In this document: piece by piece, positions 15,835 to 24,675 of the stretch
Layout of the letters: the number at the start of each line of letters is the position of its first letter
Numbering within the stretch: position 1 is the first letter of the stretch
NCBI GenBank assembly: GCA_030537145.1
Contig: JAUNON010000021.1
Location: 1,388-42,693, forward strand
Direction: 5' to 3'
Source: Lachnospiraceae bacterium
GTDB lineage: Bacteria; Bacillota; Clostridia; Lachnospirales; Lachnospiraceae
DNA length: 41,306 bases
Notes under the pieces: model-generated
Databases searched by the model: none
Told to the model about the DNA's origin: nothing
What the model saw: the letters and a program-made list of their open reading frames with translations, nothing else
Position numbers and translations under genes: made by a program

Positions 15835-15894
15835 AAATGCCTTCGTCATCTCAGCTCCCCTGCCCCTCATTCTTGAGAGGAGAAGGCATTTTTT
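15833..15894. terminator. Bidirectional terminator-like hairpin, copy 1
   Basis: AAAAATGCCTTC and GAAGGCATTTTTT form a 12-bp stem with an A-run before and a T-run after, so it could end transcription from either strand. The loop (about 37 bases) is pyrimidine-rich with its own small inverted repeat. It is closely related to 29388-29451. It lies between the cysteine-rich gene and the large enzyme-like gene. Confidence 0.65.
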
Positions 15895-15909
15895 GCGCCG
15901 GATTTTTCA

Positions 15910-16722
15910 TTATCTTTCTCCGGTACCGTTGCAATAAGTACAGATACCGGTGCCATCGCAGCGTGTACATTCCAGAAAGCCGGTACCGCCGCACCGCTCA
16001 TGAAAGCCGGTGCCGCCGCAGGTTCTGCAGTCGCGGAATTCCAGGCCGTCCGATGTATATACCATCTTGTGTCCTATTCCGGAACAGGTAGGACAGCTTC
16101 CTCCCAGGCATGAGCAAAGATCCTCGCCCGTTCCGACGCAGTTTGAGCAGATACCGGTACCGTCACAACGAGTACAGGCATTGGAATCAGCCGCAACTGT
16201 ATTTCCTCCGCTTGTTCCGTCTCCAGAACCGATCTTTGCCCCATCATTCCTGTCAGACACAGCGCCGCCTCCGTTTCCATAATTGGGACTGGTGCTATTG
16301 GCAACTATATCAAATTCCGCATCTGTAATTTCCACCTGGGCGGTGCCCTTCCACAGTACCGCTGTTCCCTCAAACGTTCCATGATAACGGCCGCTAAGAC
16401 TGTCTGACTCTGTAATAGTCAGCTCATAGGAGCTGTTCCTTATATACTCCGTCTCATAATTTGACAGACAATATGCACTGTCAACTCCTGAAGCGGGATC
16501 TGTAATGAGCGAGAAAAGAAAGCGGGGGTCGCTTCCTGTGCCGCTTGTCTTTTTGTAGAAACCTTCCGGGATCCCTGCTTTCACCACAATTCTCAGCTTG
16601 TACCGTTCCGTACCGTTTTCATCAAATAAGACATAGTCGGCATACATCTCCCCATCTTCCATTTTCGTACCCTCCTGCCAGAATGTCAGCTCTGTGTCGT
16701 CTACAGTAGCCGTCACTCCCAT
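15910..16722 (-). CDS. Cysteine-rich protein with CxxCxGxG repeats
   Basis: The protein is about 270 residues. An N-terminal beta-rich domain (TVDDTELTFWQEGTK, then about 130 residues) leads through a Gly/Ser/Asn linker into a C-terminal third with several DnaJ-type zinc-binding motifs (CTRCDGTGICSNC, CPTCSGIG, CRTCGGTG, CTRCDGTGICTYC). The start is uncertain. At 16722 GGAGGAAG lies 10 bases upstream, but the residues before it (PVCAQEEE) look like the end of a signal peptide, and no signal sequence is found further up in any frame. Longer starts at 16755 or 16923 lack ribosome sites. The N-terminus may therefore have been lost or shifted. The function is unknown. Confidence 0.65.
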   Translation of the reverse strand: MGVTATVDDTELTFWQEGTKMEDGEMYADYVLFDENGTERYKLRIVVKAGIPEGFYKKTSGTGSDPRFLFSLITDPASGVDSAYCLSNYETEYIRNSSYELTITESDSLSGRYHGTFEGTAVLWKGTAQVEITDAEFDIVANSTSPNYGNGGGAVSDRNDGAKIGSGDGTSGGNTVAADSNACTRCDGTGICSNCVGTGEDLCSCLGGSCPTCSGIGHKMVYTSDGLEFRDCRTCGGTGFHERCGGTGFLECTRCDGTGICTYCNGTGER

Positions 16723-16844
16723 CTGCAGCTCTTCCTCCTGCGCACAAACCGGCATATGGCAATTGATTTGATGGACCAATTGTAACAGATGCGAATTTCT
16801 TCTTTTGCAGCTTTTTTCCGAACCAGGCCAAATGTGCTCCGGCC

Positions 16845-17294
16845 TTATTGATGAACAGGCAGCGTGTCTGACCCTTTTTTCTGCTTTGCTTCCAAAGGAA
16901 CGGCATCTTTCCCCCGCCTGCATACAGGAACTTGCCCGGAAATAAATTTCATCTGCTGCTTTGTTCCCAGCTTTAAATAATACTGCAAATACTTTTTCTT
17001 CTCAGGATCCCTTATTTTCATATAATCCCTGGCAATCTGACGATAGGATTCATCGTCTATCACCTTCTTTCCTCTGTTGAAATGGTGATTCAACAGATAA
17101 AAGGCCCTTACATCCCCCTTACCGGCAGCAGCCTTCAGACATAAATATGCCAGTTTCCGATTTACGCTTCTTTTTCTCTTTTGCACAATTGTCCTTCCGC
17201 CTGATCTTCGCAGATAATAAATACCAAGCTTTCGGTATGCCTCTGTCTTTCCCTGCAGGGCCTCTGCCCATTTTTCCTCTGCCCACACGTTCAT
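16845..17294 (-). CDS. Small Sel1/TPR-like protein
   Basis: The 149-residue protein is basic and helical, with alternating Ala/Leu/Tyr patterns reminiscent of Sel1-like repeats: EAYRKLGIYYLRR, KLAYLCLKAAAGKGDVRAFYLL, and KKKYLQYYLKLGTKQQMKF. No signal peptide or membrane segment is seen. The start at 17294 has AAGGAGAG 11 bases upstream; a longer form from 17348 has AGGGG only 4 bases upstream and remains possible. The end lies within 125 bases of the next gene, and the long forms of the two genes would overlap. It lies just past the terminator element of the hem operon and may belong with the cysteine-rich gene. The role is unknown. Confidence 0.5.
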   Translation of the reverse strand: MNVWAEEKWAEALQGKTEAYRKLGIYYLRRSGGRTIVQKRKRSVNRKLAYLCLKAAAGKGDVRAFYLLNHHFNRGKKVIDDESYRQIARDYMKIRDPEKKKYLQYYLKLGTKQQMKFISGQVPVCRRGKDAVPLEAKQKKGSDTLPVHQ

Positions 17295-17393
17295 GGTTCT
17301 CTGTTCTCTCCTTTTTCGGAATACACCTTTTCGTTTATTAAGAATCATAACACCCCTTTTTTCATTTTTTGAAAAGTCTTTCCGAAAAAAACA

Positions 17394-17501
17394 GGGGCTG
17401 CCGCAAAATCGAAAAGCAAAAGGATCTGTATCCAGGGTGTTTGTATCACTGAGACAAACACCGGATACAGAGCTTTGCAAATGAGATTTTGCGACAGCCC
17501 C
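17394..17501 (+). repeat. Palindromic intergenic element, copy 2 (complete), also hemL terminator
   Basis: This 108-bp near-palindrome has 17-bp ends (GGGGCTGCCGCAAAATC and, with one mismatch, its complement). The inner arms are CTGTATCC and GGATACAG, with GGGTGTTTGT and ACAAACACC around a short loop. It begins 22 bases downstream of the hemL stop. On the minus strand it is followed at once by seven Ts, so it can work as the intrinsic terminator of the hem operon. It is the same family as 4330-4420, in the opposite orientation. Confidence 0.8.
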
Positions 17502-17522
17502 TGAATCATGATTCCATAAAAA

Positions 17523-18806
17523 TTACTTATGCTTTCTGGCATACGCCTGGATCACATCCAGCGTATTTTCCAGATCTGCCTTTGTGTGAGCGGCAGATAA
17601 GAACATGGCTTCGAACTGGGCCGGAGCCAGATAAATGCCGTGATTTAGCATATATTTGAAATATTCCCGATATCTTCCCACATCGGCGGTCTTGGCGCTG
17701 GCATAATTGACCACCGGCTCCTGGGTAAAGAACACACAGCCCAGAGAACCGATATGATTTACCCTGCAGCCTGCGCCTGCTTCTTCCAGGATTTTCTCAA
17801 TCTCTGAATAAAACCAGTCTCCGATCTCATTCAGCTTCTGATAAAGCTCCGGGCTCTCCTTCAAAATAGTAAGCTGCGTGATGCCCGCCGCCATCGCCAC
17901 CGGGTTGCCGCTTAAGGTGCCCGCCTGATATACCGGTCCTGCCGGAGCTACCATAGACATGATTTCTCTGCGGCCGCCGTAAGCGCCCACCGGCATTCCT
18001 CCTCCGATGATCTTGCCGAAGGTGGTCAGATCCGGACGGATGCCAAAGTATCCCTGCGCCCCGTCCAGTGCCAGCCGGAACCCTGTAATCACCTCATCAA
18101 AGATCAGCAGAGCGCCGTACTCGGTACAGAGACTGCGCAGGCCCTCCAAAAATCCCTTTTTAGGCGGAACCACTCCCATATTGGCTCCCACCGGCTCCAC
18201 GATCACCGCTGCAATTTCATCCGGATGCGCCCGAAACAGCGCTTCCACACTTTCCAGATCATTATAAACGGCAGAAAGGGTATCCTCCGTACAGCCTGAC
18301 GGTACACCGGCGCTGTCCGGAATCCCCTGCGCCATTACTCCGGATCCAGCCTTTACCAGCATGGCATCCGAATGCCCATGGTAGCAGCCCATGAATTTCA
18401 CGATCTTATTCCGTCCGGTATAACCTCTTGCGGTGCGGACGGCGCTCATAACAGCCTCCGTTCCGGAATTTACCATCCGGACCATCTCGATGGAGGGTAC
18501 GATCTGGCAGATCAGTTCCGCCATGATTACCTCCCGCTCCGTGGCTGCGCCGAAGCTTAATCCGCTCTTTGCCGCTTCCAGCACGCTTTCCAATACCTTG
18601 GGATGATTGTGTCCCAGAATCATCGGCCCCCAGGAACCGATAAAATCAATGTAGGCATTGCCGTCCGCATCATAAATATAGGCTCCGTCTGCCTTTTCAA
18701 TAAAACGCGGCGGTTCTCCGATAGCCCCAAAGGCCCGCACCGGGCTGTTTACTCCGCCGGGAATGCATTCTACGGCTCTTGTAAAAAGTGCTTCTGACCT
18801 GGTCAT
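17523..18806 (-). CDS. hemL: Glutamate-1-semialdehyde 2,1-aminomutase
   Basis: The 427-residue PLP enzyme converts glutamate-1-semialdehyde to 5-aminolevulinate, the second step of the C5 pathway. The opening (FTRAVECIPGGVNSPVRAFG), the FDEVITGFR site (aspartate 237) and the PLP lysine in TTFGKIIGGG (K265) all match HemL. The length is standard. Its ATG overlaps the hemB stop by one base (TAATG), so the pair is coupled. It is the last gene of the cobalamin-riboswitch operon and is followed by the palindromic terminator element. Confidence 0.97.
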   Translation of the reverse strand: MTRSEALFTRAVECIPGGVNSPVRAFGAIGEPPRFIEKADGAYIYDADGNAYIDFIGSWGPMILGHNHPKVLESVLEAAKSGLSFGAATEREVIMAELICQIVPSIEMVRMVNSGTEAVMSAVRTARGYTGRNKIVKFMGCYHGHSDAMLVKAGSGVMAQGIPDSAGVPSGCTEDTLSAVYNDLESVEALFRAHPDEIAAVIVEPVGANMGVVPPKKGFLEGLRSLCTEYGALLIFDEVITGFRLALDGAQGYFGIRPDLTTFGKIIGGGMPVGAYGGRREIMSMVAPAGPVYQAGTLSGNPVAMAAGITQLTILKESPELYQKLNEIGDWFYSEIEKILEEAGAGCRVNHIGSLGCVFFTQEPVVNYASAKTADVGRYREYFKYMLNHGIYLAPAQFEAMFLSAAHTKADLENTLDVIQAYARKHK

Positions 18807-19789
18807 TATCCGATTCTCCCTTCCTGCATAAAGCGCGCCAGCTCCTTTGCATAGTAAGTAATATAGATATCTGCTCCGGCCCGGTATGCCGCCGTCGCCA
18901 TCTCGCAGACGATTTTTTCCTCATCAATCCATCCCATTTTCGCAGCAGCCTTTACCATAGCATACTCCCCGCTGACACTGTAGGCCGCCACCGGAAGATT
19001 CACCCTGTCTGCCACCTCCCGCACAATATCCAGATAAGACATGGCAGGCTTTACCATAATAATGTCGGCTCCCTCTTCCACATCCAGAAGCGCTTCCTTC
19101 AGGCCCTCCTTCCGGTTATGGAAATCCATCTGATAGCTCTTACGGTCGCCGAACGCAGGCGCACTGTCCGCAGCGTCCCGGAAAGGACCGTAAAAAGAAG
19201 AAGCGTATTTTACCGCATAAGACATAATAGGAGCTGCCACAAATCCATTTTCATCCAGCTTCCTGCGGATAGCGGCAATTCTTCCGTCCATCATATCGGA
19301 GGGCGCCACCATATCCGCCCCGGCCTGTACATGAGACAGCGCCGTTTTTGCCAGCAGCTCCAGCGTTTTATCGTTATCCACATAGTCACCGCAGAGCACG
19401 CCGCAATGGCCGTGGGAGGTATATTCGCACATACATACATCCGTGATCAGATACATTTCCGGGAATTTCTTCCGTGCCTCCCGCAAGGCGCGCTGCACAA
19501 TGCCGTTTTCATCATAAGCGCCGCTGCCCACTTCATCCTTTTCTGCCGGGATACCGAACAGCATTACCTTATCCACGCCCGCATCCAGCAAACGTTCCAG
19601 CTCAAAATCCATTTTATCAATGCTGTACCGGTACTGTCCCACCATGGAGGGAATTTCTTCCCGTATCCCGTTTCCTTCTGTTACAAACATGGGATAGATC
19701 AGGGAGGATTTATCCATCCTGGTTTCCCGTACCATTCTGCGCAGCGATTCCTTGCCGCGGATTCGTCTTGGTCTCTTTGTGAATTCCAT
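18806..19789 (-). CDS. hemB: Delta-aminolevulinic acid dehydratase (porphobilinogen synthase)
   Basis: The 327-residue enzyme condenses two 5-aminolevulinate molecules to porphobilinogen. The zinc-type cysteine triad is present at C119, C121 and C129 (DVCMCEYTSHGHCG). The Schiff-base lysines are K194 (SYAVKYASSFYGPFRDA) and K247 (IMVKPA). It is therefore the zinc-dependent class. It lies 83 bases after the triple-fusion gene and is coupled to hemL. It is a complete, ordinary family member. Confidence 0.97.
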   Translation of the reverse strand: MEFTKRPRRIRGKESLRRMVRETRMDKSSLIYPMFVTEGNGIREEIPSMVGQYRYSIDKMDFELERLLDAGVDKVMLFGIPAEKDEVGSGAYDENGIVQRALREARKKFPEMYLITDVCMCEYTSHGHCGVLCGDYVDNDKTLELLAKTALSHVQAGADMVAPSDMMDGRIAAIRRKLDENGFVAAPIMSYAVKYASSFYGPFRDAADSAPAFGDRKSYQMDFHNRKEGLKEALLDVEEGADIIMVKPAMSYLDIVREVADRVNLPVAAYSVSGEYAMVKAAAKMGWIDEEKIVCEMATAAYRAGADIYITYYAKELARFMQEGRIG

Positions 19790-19872
19790 TTTCCTTCCTC
19801 CTGCCTCCCCGGCAAAACAGCCGGCGGCTAATATACTCTTATCATCCTGTCTGGCGCCCTCACAGCGGCCCC

Positions 19873-22302
19873 TTACTCATTTAAAACCAGCTCCGTCAGC
19901 CGCTCAACCACAGCTTCCATCGTAGCTTTTTTCGCCACCCAGGTCTGCATTCCCAGCGCTGCGGCCGCCGCCTGGGTCTGCTTTCCGATGCAGACAGCCC
20001 GCACGCAGGAAAAGTCCAGCCCGACAACTGCCTGAGCAAATCCTTTTACGGTAGAAGCGCTGGTAAATACCGCATAATCAATCTGTCCGGTTTCAAATTC
20101 TGCTTTTTCGTCAATCCATGGAGATGTCTCATATATTGTATCATATGTTGGGATATCGTCAATGCAGATTCCCGGCACCTTCTCCAGTTCCTCTGTCAGC
20201 TCCCGGGTGCCGATGGCCGCCCTGGGAATCAAAAGCCTGGTTCCGGGAGTGCATACCTTGGCCAGCTCCCGCCCCAGAGCCCGGCCCTCATACGTTTCCG
20301 GCATAAGATCCGGACGGATTCCCCGCTCCAGAAGCGCCTTTTTCGTTCCGCTGCCAATGACGGCAAAACGCGCCCCTGCGATTTTGCGGATATCGCAGCT
20401 CTCCTTCAGCCTGTCAAAAAATATCCGGACCCCGGTAGGACTGGTAAATACGATCCAGTCATACTTTTCCGCCTGCTTCAGACATTGCTCCAGCGGAAGA
20501 TTTGGATGAATGGGAACCGTACGGATCGCAGGCAGCTCCAGCACCTCCGCCCCCTGCGCTCTCAGCAGACGGGACATTTCCGATACCAGCTCCTTGGGCC
20601 TGGTCACAAGAATTTTCCTGCCGGCCAAAGGCTTTTTCTCATACCAGAAAAAGTTCTCTGCCAGGCGGCACACCCTTCCCACCACAATGATGGCCGGCGT
20701 CTCCACGCCCCGGCGCTGCACCTCTGCTTCCAAAGTGCCTACGGAAGCCACAATACGTTTCTGTCCGGCAGTCGTTCCCTTCTGCAATACAGCCGCCGGA
20801 ACCGCCGGATCCATCCCGGCCTCCAGCAGTCCCCGGCAGATATCTCCCAGGGCCGCTATTCCCATCAGAAATACCAGAGTCCCTCCGGTGCGCACCAGCG
20901 CCTGGAAATCAATATCGTACTGCTCTCCTTTCCGTTTATGCCCCGTCACAATATGCAAAGAGGAGCAATAATCCCGATGCGTCACCGGAATCCCGTTATA
21001 AGCCGGAACGGACAGGGCGCTGGTCACGCCGGGCACGATCTCAAAGGGAATCCCATTGTCCGCCAGCAGCTCCAGCTCTTCCCCGCCCCGGCCGAAAAGG
21101 AAGGGATCTCCGCCCTTAAGCCGCACGACCTGTTTTCCTTCCAATGCCTTCCGCAGCAATACCCGATTGATCTCTTCCTGGGCCATCAGATGATTGCTGG
21201 CCCGCTTTCCTACATTAATCAGTTCCGCCCCTTCCGGCATCATGGCCAAAACCCCCTGCCCCACCAGGGCATCGTATACCACCACATCTGCCTGCGCAAG
21301 CACTTCTCTTCCTTTCAGTGTAAACAGACCCGGATCTCCCGGCCCTGCCCCCACCAGCCATACCTTGCCTTTTGCGCCGTTGTCTCTCTGCTGCGCCTTT
21401 TCCAAAATGCCGGCCTGGTTCTTTGCCTGCTCCCGCAGGCTTTGGGCCAGACAAATTCCCAACGCTTCCGCCTCCTCTGCCGGGCCCTTCCTACTTCCCT
21501 TCCGGTACTGCCCGGTTTCTTCATCATAATAAAGACCCGTCAATTCCAACTGCTCTCCGTCCAAAACAGCATGCGCTGCCACGGGAGAGCTGCAGCCCCC
21601 GTTCAGTTCCCGGACAAAAGCCCGCTCTGCCAGGGCTTCCCTACGGGCGTCCTTATCCTCACAGCACTTCAAAAAGCTGTAATCCTCTCCGGCTCTTCCC
21701 TGCACTGCCAGGATCCCCTGACCGGCGGCAGGAATGACCTCCTGTACTGTAAAATACCGGCTGATCCGCCCCTCAAGTCCCAGCCGCTTTAATCCCGCTG
21801 CCGCCAGCACCAGCGCACCGTATCTGCCTTCCTCCAGCTTTTTCAATCTGGTCTGCAGATTTCCGCGCACCGGAGCAAAGGAAGCCTCCGGAAAAAGCGC
21901 CTGAAGCTGCAGCACCCGGCGGCGGCTGGAGCAGCCGATGGGAAGGCTGTTGTCCCGTTCCTTTACGCCTTCCGGCAAAATCAGTACATCTCTTGGATCC
22001 TCCCGTCTGGAAAAGGCCAGCAGCGGCAGCTCCTCCGGCACCTCCATGGGTACGTCCTTCAGGCTGTGGACCGACAGGTCACTGCGGTGCTCCAGCAGGG
22101 CCCGGTCCAGCTCCTTTACAAAAAGCCCCTTTCCTCCCACCTGATCCAGCGTCCGGTCCAGAATCCGATCCCCGGTGGTTTTCATGGTCAGCAGCTCCAC
22201 CTCCAGCTCCGGGTGGTTTTCCTCTATCGCAGTCTGAATCATCCGGCTTTGTATCACAGCCAGCCTGCTCTCACGGCTTCCAATACAGATTTTTCGCTTC
22301 AT
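19873..22302 (-). CDS. HemC-CobA-HemD triple fusion (porphobilinogen deaminase / uroporphyrinogen-III methyltransferase / uroporphyrinogen-III synthase)
   Basis: The 809-residue protein joins three enzymes in pathway-related order. Residues 1-300 are HemC, with the [10 protein letters not shown] and HSLKDVP motifs and the dipyrromethane cysteine C237 in ELNGGCSSP. Residues 312-555 are a SUMT/CobA methyltransferase, with [15 protein letters not shown] and [15 protein letters not shown]. Residues 561-809 are HemD ([11 protein letters not shown] at the start, FTSPTGV and FTSASTV later). The protein would take porphobilinogen to precorrin-2, the branch to cobalamin and siroheme. No precorrin-2 dehydrogenase domain is present. 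The start overlaps the hemA stop by 4 bases. CobA-HemD fusions are well known; the added HemC is less common. Confidence 0.95.
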   Translation of the reverse strand: MKRKICIGSRESRLAVIQSRMIQTAIEENHPELEVELLTMKTTGDRILDRTLDQVGGKGLFVKELDRALLEHRSDLSVHSLKDVPMEVPEELPLLAFSRREDPRDVLILPEGVKERDNSLPIGCSSRRRVLQLQALFPEASFAPVRGNLQTRLKKLEEGRYGALVLAAAGLKRLGLEGRISRYFTVQEVIPAAGQGILAVQGRAGEDYSFLKCCEDKDARREALAERAFVRELNGGCSSPVAAHAVLDGEQLELTGLYYDEETGQYRKGSRKGPAEEAEALGICLAQSLREQAKNQAGILEKAQQRDNGAKGKVWLVGAGPGDPGLFTLKGREVLAQADVVVYDALVGQGVLAMMPEGAELINVGKRASNHLMAQEEINRVLLRKALEGKQVVRLKGGDPFLFGRGGEELELLADNGIPFEIVPGVTSALSVPAYNGIPVTHRDYCSSLHIVTGHKRKGEQYDIDFQALVRTGGTLVFLMGIAALGDICRGLLEAGMDPAVPAAVLQKGTTAGQKRIVASVGTLEAEVQRRGVETPAIIVVGRVCRLAENFFWYEKKPLAGRKILVTRPKELVSEMSRLLRAQGAEVLELPAIRTVPIHPNLPLEQCLKQAEKYDWIVFTSPTGVRIFFDRLKESCDIRKIAGARFAVIGSGTKKALLERGIRPDLMPETYEGRALGRELAKVCTPGTRLLIPRAAIGTRELTEELEKVPGICIDDIPTYDTIYETSPWIDEKAEFETGQIDYAVFTSASTVKGFAQAVVGLDFSCVRAVCIGKQTQAAAAALGMQTWVAKKATMEAVVERLTELVLNE

Positions 22303-23561
22303 TCCTTTGCTTCCCTTTCTTCCAGATTTTCTGCGGCATCATACAGTTTTTCCAATGCTTCCATACATTCCCGGAAAGCATTCTCCGAGACTCCCTCCTT
22401 CAGGCCAAAAAGCAGCTTATTCATCATCCGGGCGGCAGCTCCGTCTATCTGACGGCCCAGAAGTTCCTCCTGCTCCCTATCCAGAGGAAGTCCCTTCAGC
22501 ACTCTGGTCAGTCTGGCATCCACATCCTTCGCTGCCAGCTCCTTGATCCGCTGAATCCGCGGGATCAGATCCCGTCCCTCATACCAGTCAAAAAATTCCT
22601 GCTGCTGTTCCAGTAAAATGTGCTCCGCCCGGGCAATATTGGCCTTTACCTGCTCATTCTGCACATCCACATGAAAATAATCGATATCATAAACCGTCAT
22701 ATTGGGAATCTGCGCCACCGCCGGTTCAATATCCCTGGGCACCGCCAGATCGATCAGCAAAACCGGATGCCCGGCAGCCGCCTCTCTTACCTCCTGTGCC
22801 CGGATGGTAAAGTTGGGGCTGGAGGTAGCGCTGACCACCAGATCACACTGTCCAAACAGCTCCATCCGGTCCCCATAATTAATTCTCTTACAATTCTCCG
22901 GAATATCTACAATCCCGCTCCGGTACTGGCGCACCGTCACCGTCACATCCGCTCCCTGCTGCTGCAAAGTGGAGGCTGCCAGTTTTCCCATGGCGCCGTT
23001 TCCAATTACCATGCACTTTTTCCCCCGGATCTCATAGCCCTGTCTGGAAAGTACGTCAACTGCCTGGTGAATCACAGACTGGCTGGCCGTGGACAGCACC
23101 ACCTCTGTTTTTACCTTTTTTCCGGCAGTGACTGCCAGTCGGAACAGCACCTCCAGCACATGATCCGTACTATAATGCTCCCTGGCAAAGCTGAGAGCCT
23201 CCTTCACCTGGGTGATGATCTGATCCTCTCCCAGAATCCTGGATTCCAGGCCGCAGGAAAGACGGAACAAATGATTCACCGCCTCCCTGCCTTCCCTCTG
23301 AATAAAATACGCCCGGTACCTTTCCGGCTCCGCCTTCTTTAACGCACAAAGCAGCTCTACCAGCGGAATGCTGCCCTCCTCTTTCGTACTGACCCACAGC
23401 TCCATCCGGTTGCAGGTGGAGATGATCACGCAGCCTTCCAATGCCGCTTCTTTTTTCAGGTACTCAAATGCCGCTTCCATTCCCTTCTTCGTAAAAGAAA
23501 AGATGCTCCTTACATCGATGCCCGCCCTGCTGTGGTCAATGCCAACCATCTGTATTCCCAT
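22299..23561 (-). CDS. hemA: Glutamyl-tRNA reductase
   Basis: The 420-residue enzyme reduces glutamyl-tRNA to glutamate-1-semialdehyde, the first committed step of tetrapyrrole synthesis. The catalytic cysteine is C50 in ISTCNRMELW. An NADPH-binding region (CMVIGNGAMGKLAAS) lies near residue 190, and the C-terminal helical dimerisation domain is complete. The start at 23561 overlaps the end of the ABC ATPase gene by 26 bases; a start four codons later is also possible. Next to the riboswitch-led transporter genes, it indicates that precursor supply is tuned with cobalamin demand. Confidence 0.96.
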   Translation of the reverse strand: MGIQMVGIDHSRAGIDVRSIFSFTKKGMEAAFEYLKKEAALEGCVIISTCNRMELWVSTKEEGSIPLVELLCALKKAEPERYRAYFIQREGREAVNHLFRLSCGLESRILGEDQIITQVKEALSFAREHYSTDHVLEVLFRLAVTAGKKVKTEVVLSTASQSVIHQAVDVLSRQGYEIRGKKCMVIGNGAMGKLAASTLQQQGADVTVTVRQYRSGIVDIPENCKRINYGDRMELFGQCDLVVSATSSPNFTIRAQEVREAAAGHPVLLIDLAVPRDIEPAVAQIPNMTVYDIDYFHVDVQNEQVKANIARAEHILLEQQQEFFDWYEGRDLIPRIQRIKELAAKDVDARLTRVLKGLPLDREQEELLGRQIDGAAARMMNKLLFGLKEGVSENAFRECMEALEKLYDAAENLEEREAKE

Positions 23562-24675
23562 ATCCGTTTCCTATCTCTTCCAGTTTTCCAAGCGCCTTTG
23601 CCTCCCGCACCAGATCCTTCATCCGCTCATTGGTCTCACCGATCGTAAGCCCTGCCAGAATGACCCGCCTGCAGCCTCTTAGGAGTGCCAACGCCTCTTC
23701 ATATGCTTTGTCGCTGATTCTGCAGAAAGGATTTTCCGAAATCACCTGTTCTGCCAGAATCCTTGCGAGCTGATAATCAATCTCATTTGTATATAGAATG
23801 CCCGCTGCAAAGGGCACATTTTCCTTCTGAAGCCTGCGGTATACCGGAATTCCGGCCCCGCAGTTTGCTATTACAAACACCTCCGGCTCTCCTTTCGGCC
23901 TGGGAAGCTCAATGCTTCCAAATACCGGATCAAAGCTGCCGTTATCGATGCTGTAAAGCTCCCGTATCGTATCCTCCCGGAAAATTTCCTCGGGCGCACC
24001 GAAATGGGCGATCGTCTCGCCCTTTACACAAAGAATCTTATCTGAAATTTTCTCAGCCAGATCAATCTCGTGAAGAGACATAATCACTGTGATTCCCTTT
24101 TGCTTCGCCATATTCCTGAGAATGGACAAAAGCTCCAGCTTATGGCGGATATCCAGAAAAGAAGTGGGCTCATCCAGAATCAGGATATCCGGCTCCTGGC
24201 AAATTGCCCGGGCCAGCAGGACCCGCTGCCGCTGTCCGTCACTGATGGCATGAAAATCCCGGCTGCCCAGCTCCTCGGCATGAACGGCCTTCATGGCTTC
24301 ATCCACCTTATCCTCATCCTCCCGGCTCAGAATGCCAAGCCGCCCGGTATAGGGATAACGCCCGGTGGCCACAATGTCATGACAGGTCATCAATTCCGGA
24401 TCCATCCGTTCCGTCAGCACCACCGCCATCTGCTTTGAAAGCTCCCGGTAGGAAAGCTCCTTCAGATCCTTGCGATCCAGGTATACCTTTCCGCCCATAA
24501 GCTGAAGCTGCCTTGTAATACTTTTTAATATCGTGGATTTTCCGGAGCCATTGGGCCCAATCAGCGTAATGATCTCCCCTCTGCGGATTCCCACGCAGAT
24601 ATCATGGATCAGCGGCTTTTTCCCATAGCCCACGGACAGATTTTCTGTGTGAAAATAGTATTCCGCCATACTCAT
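23536..24675 (-). CDS. FecE/BtuD-type ABC ATPase with C-terminal extension
   Basis: The 379-residue ATPase of a metal-chelate or corrinoid importer has a Walker A at 40-48 (GPNGSGKST), a signature SDGQR at 145-149, a Walker B at 164-170 and a switch histidine at 202. These make up about 250 residues. A further 120-residue domain (VFVIANCGAGIPVYRRL... to ILAGLTIGETNERMKDL) is not part of the usual subunit. It has an alternating strand-helix pattern; its function is unknown and could be regulatory or corrinoid-linked. The gene overlaps the permease stop by 4 bases and the hemA start by 26, so it is tightly coupled to both. Confidence 0.92.
   Translation of the reverse strand: MSMAEYYFHTENLSVGYGKKPLIHDICVGIRRGEIITLIGPNGSGKSTILKSITRQLQLMGGKVYLDRKDLKELSYRELSKQMAVVLTERMDPELMTCHDIVATGRYPYTGRLGILSREDEDKVDEAMKAVHAEELGSRDFHAISDGQRQRVLLARAICQEPDILILDEPTSFLDIRHKLELLSILRNMAKQKGITVIMSLHEIDLAEKISDKILCVKGETIAHFGAPEEIFREDTIRELYSIDNGSFDPVFGSIELPRPKGEPEVFVIANCGAGIPVYRRLQKENVPFAAGILYTNEIDYQLARILAEQVISENPFCRISDKAYEEALALLRGCRRVILAGLTIGETNERMKDLVREAKALGKLEEIGNGYGNTDGWH

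Noticed and set aside
15433..15870. N-terminal extension of the 705-residue enzyme-like protein
   Set aside because: The frame stays open only because the 132-bp repeats lack stops there. A strong ribosome site lies just before 15432, and the repeats are clearly intergenic.
20485..21792. A 435-residue open frame on the plus strand
   Set aside because: It is antisense to the hemC-cobA-hemD fusion, whose catalytic motifs are all present on the minus strand.
17523..23561. A complete heme biosynthesis pathway
   Set aside because: Genes stop at uroporphyrinogen III and precorrin-2. No decarboxylase, oxidase or ferrochelatase gene is seen, and the regulator is a cobalamin riboswitch, so the branch points to corrinoids or siroheme.
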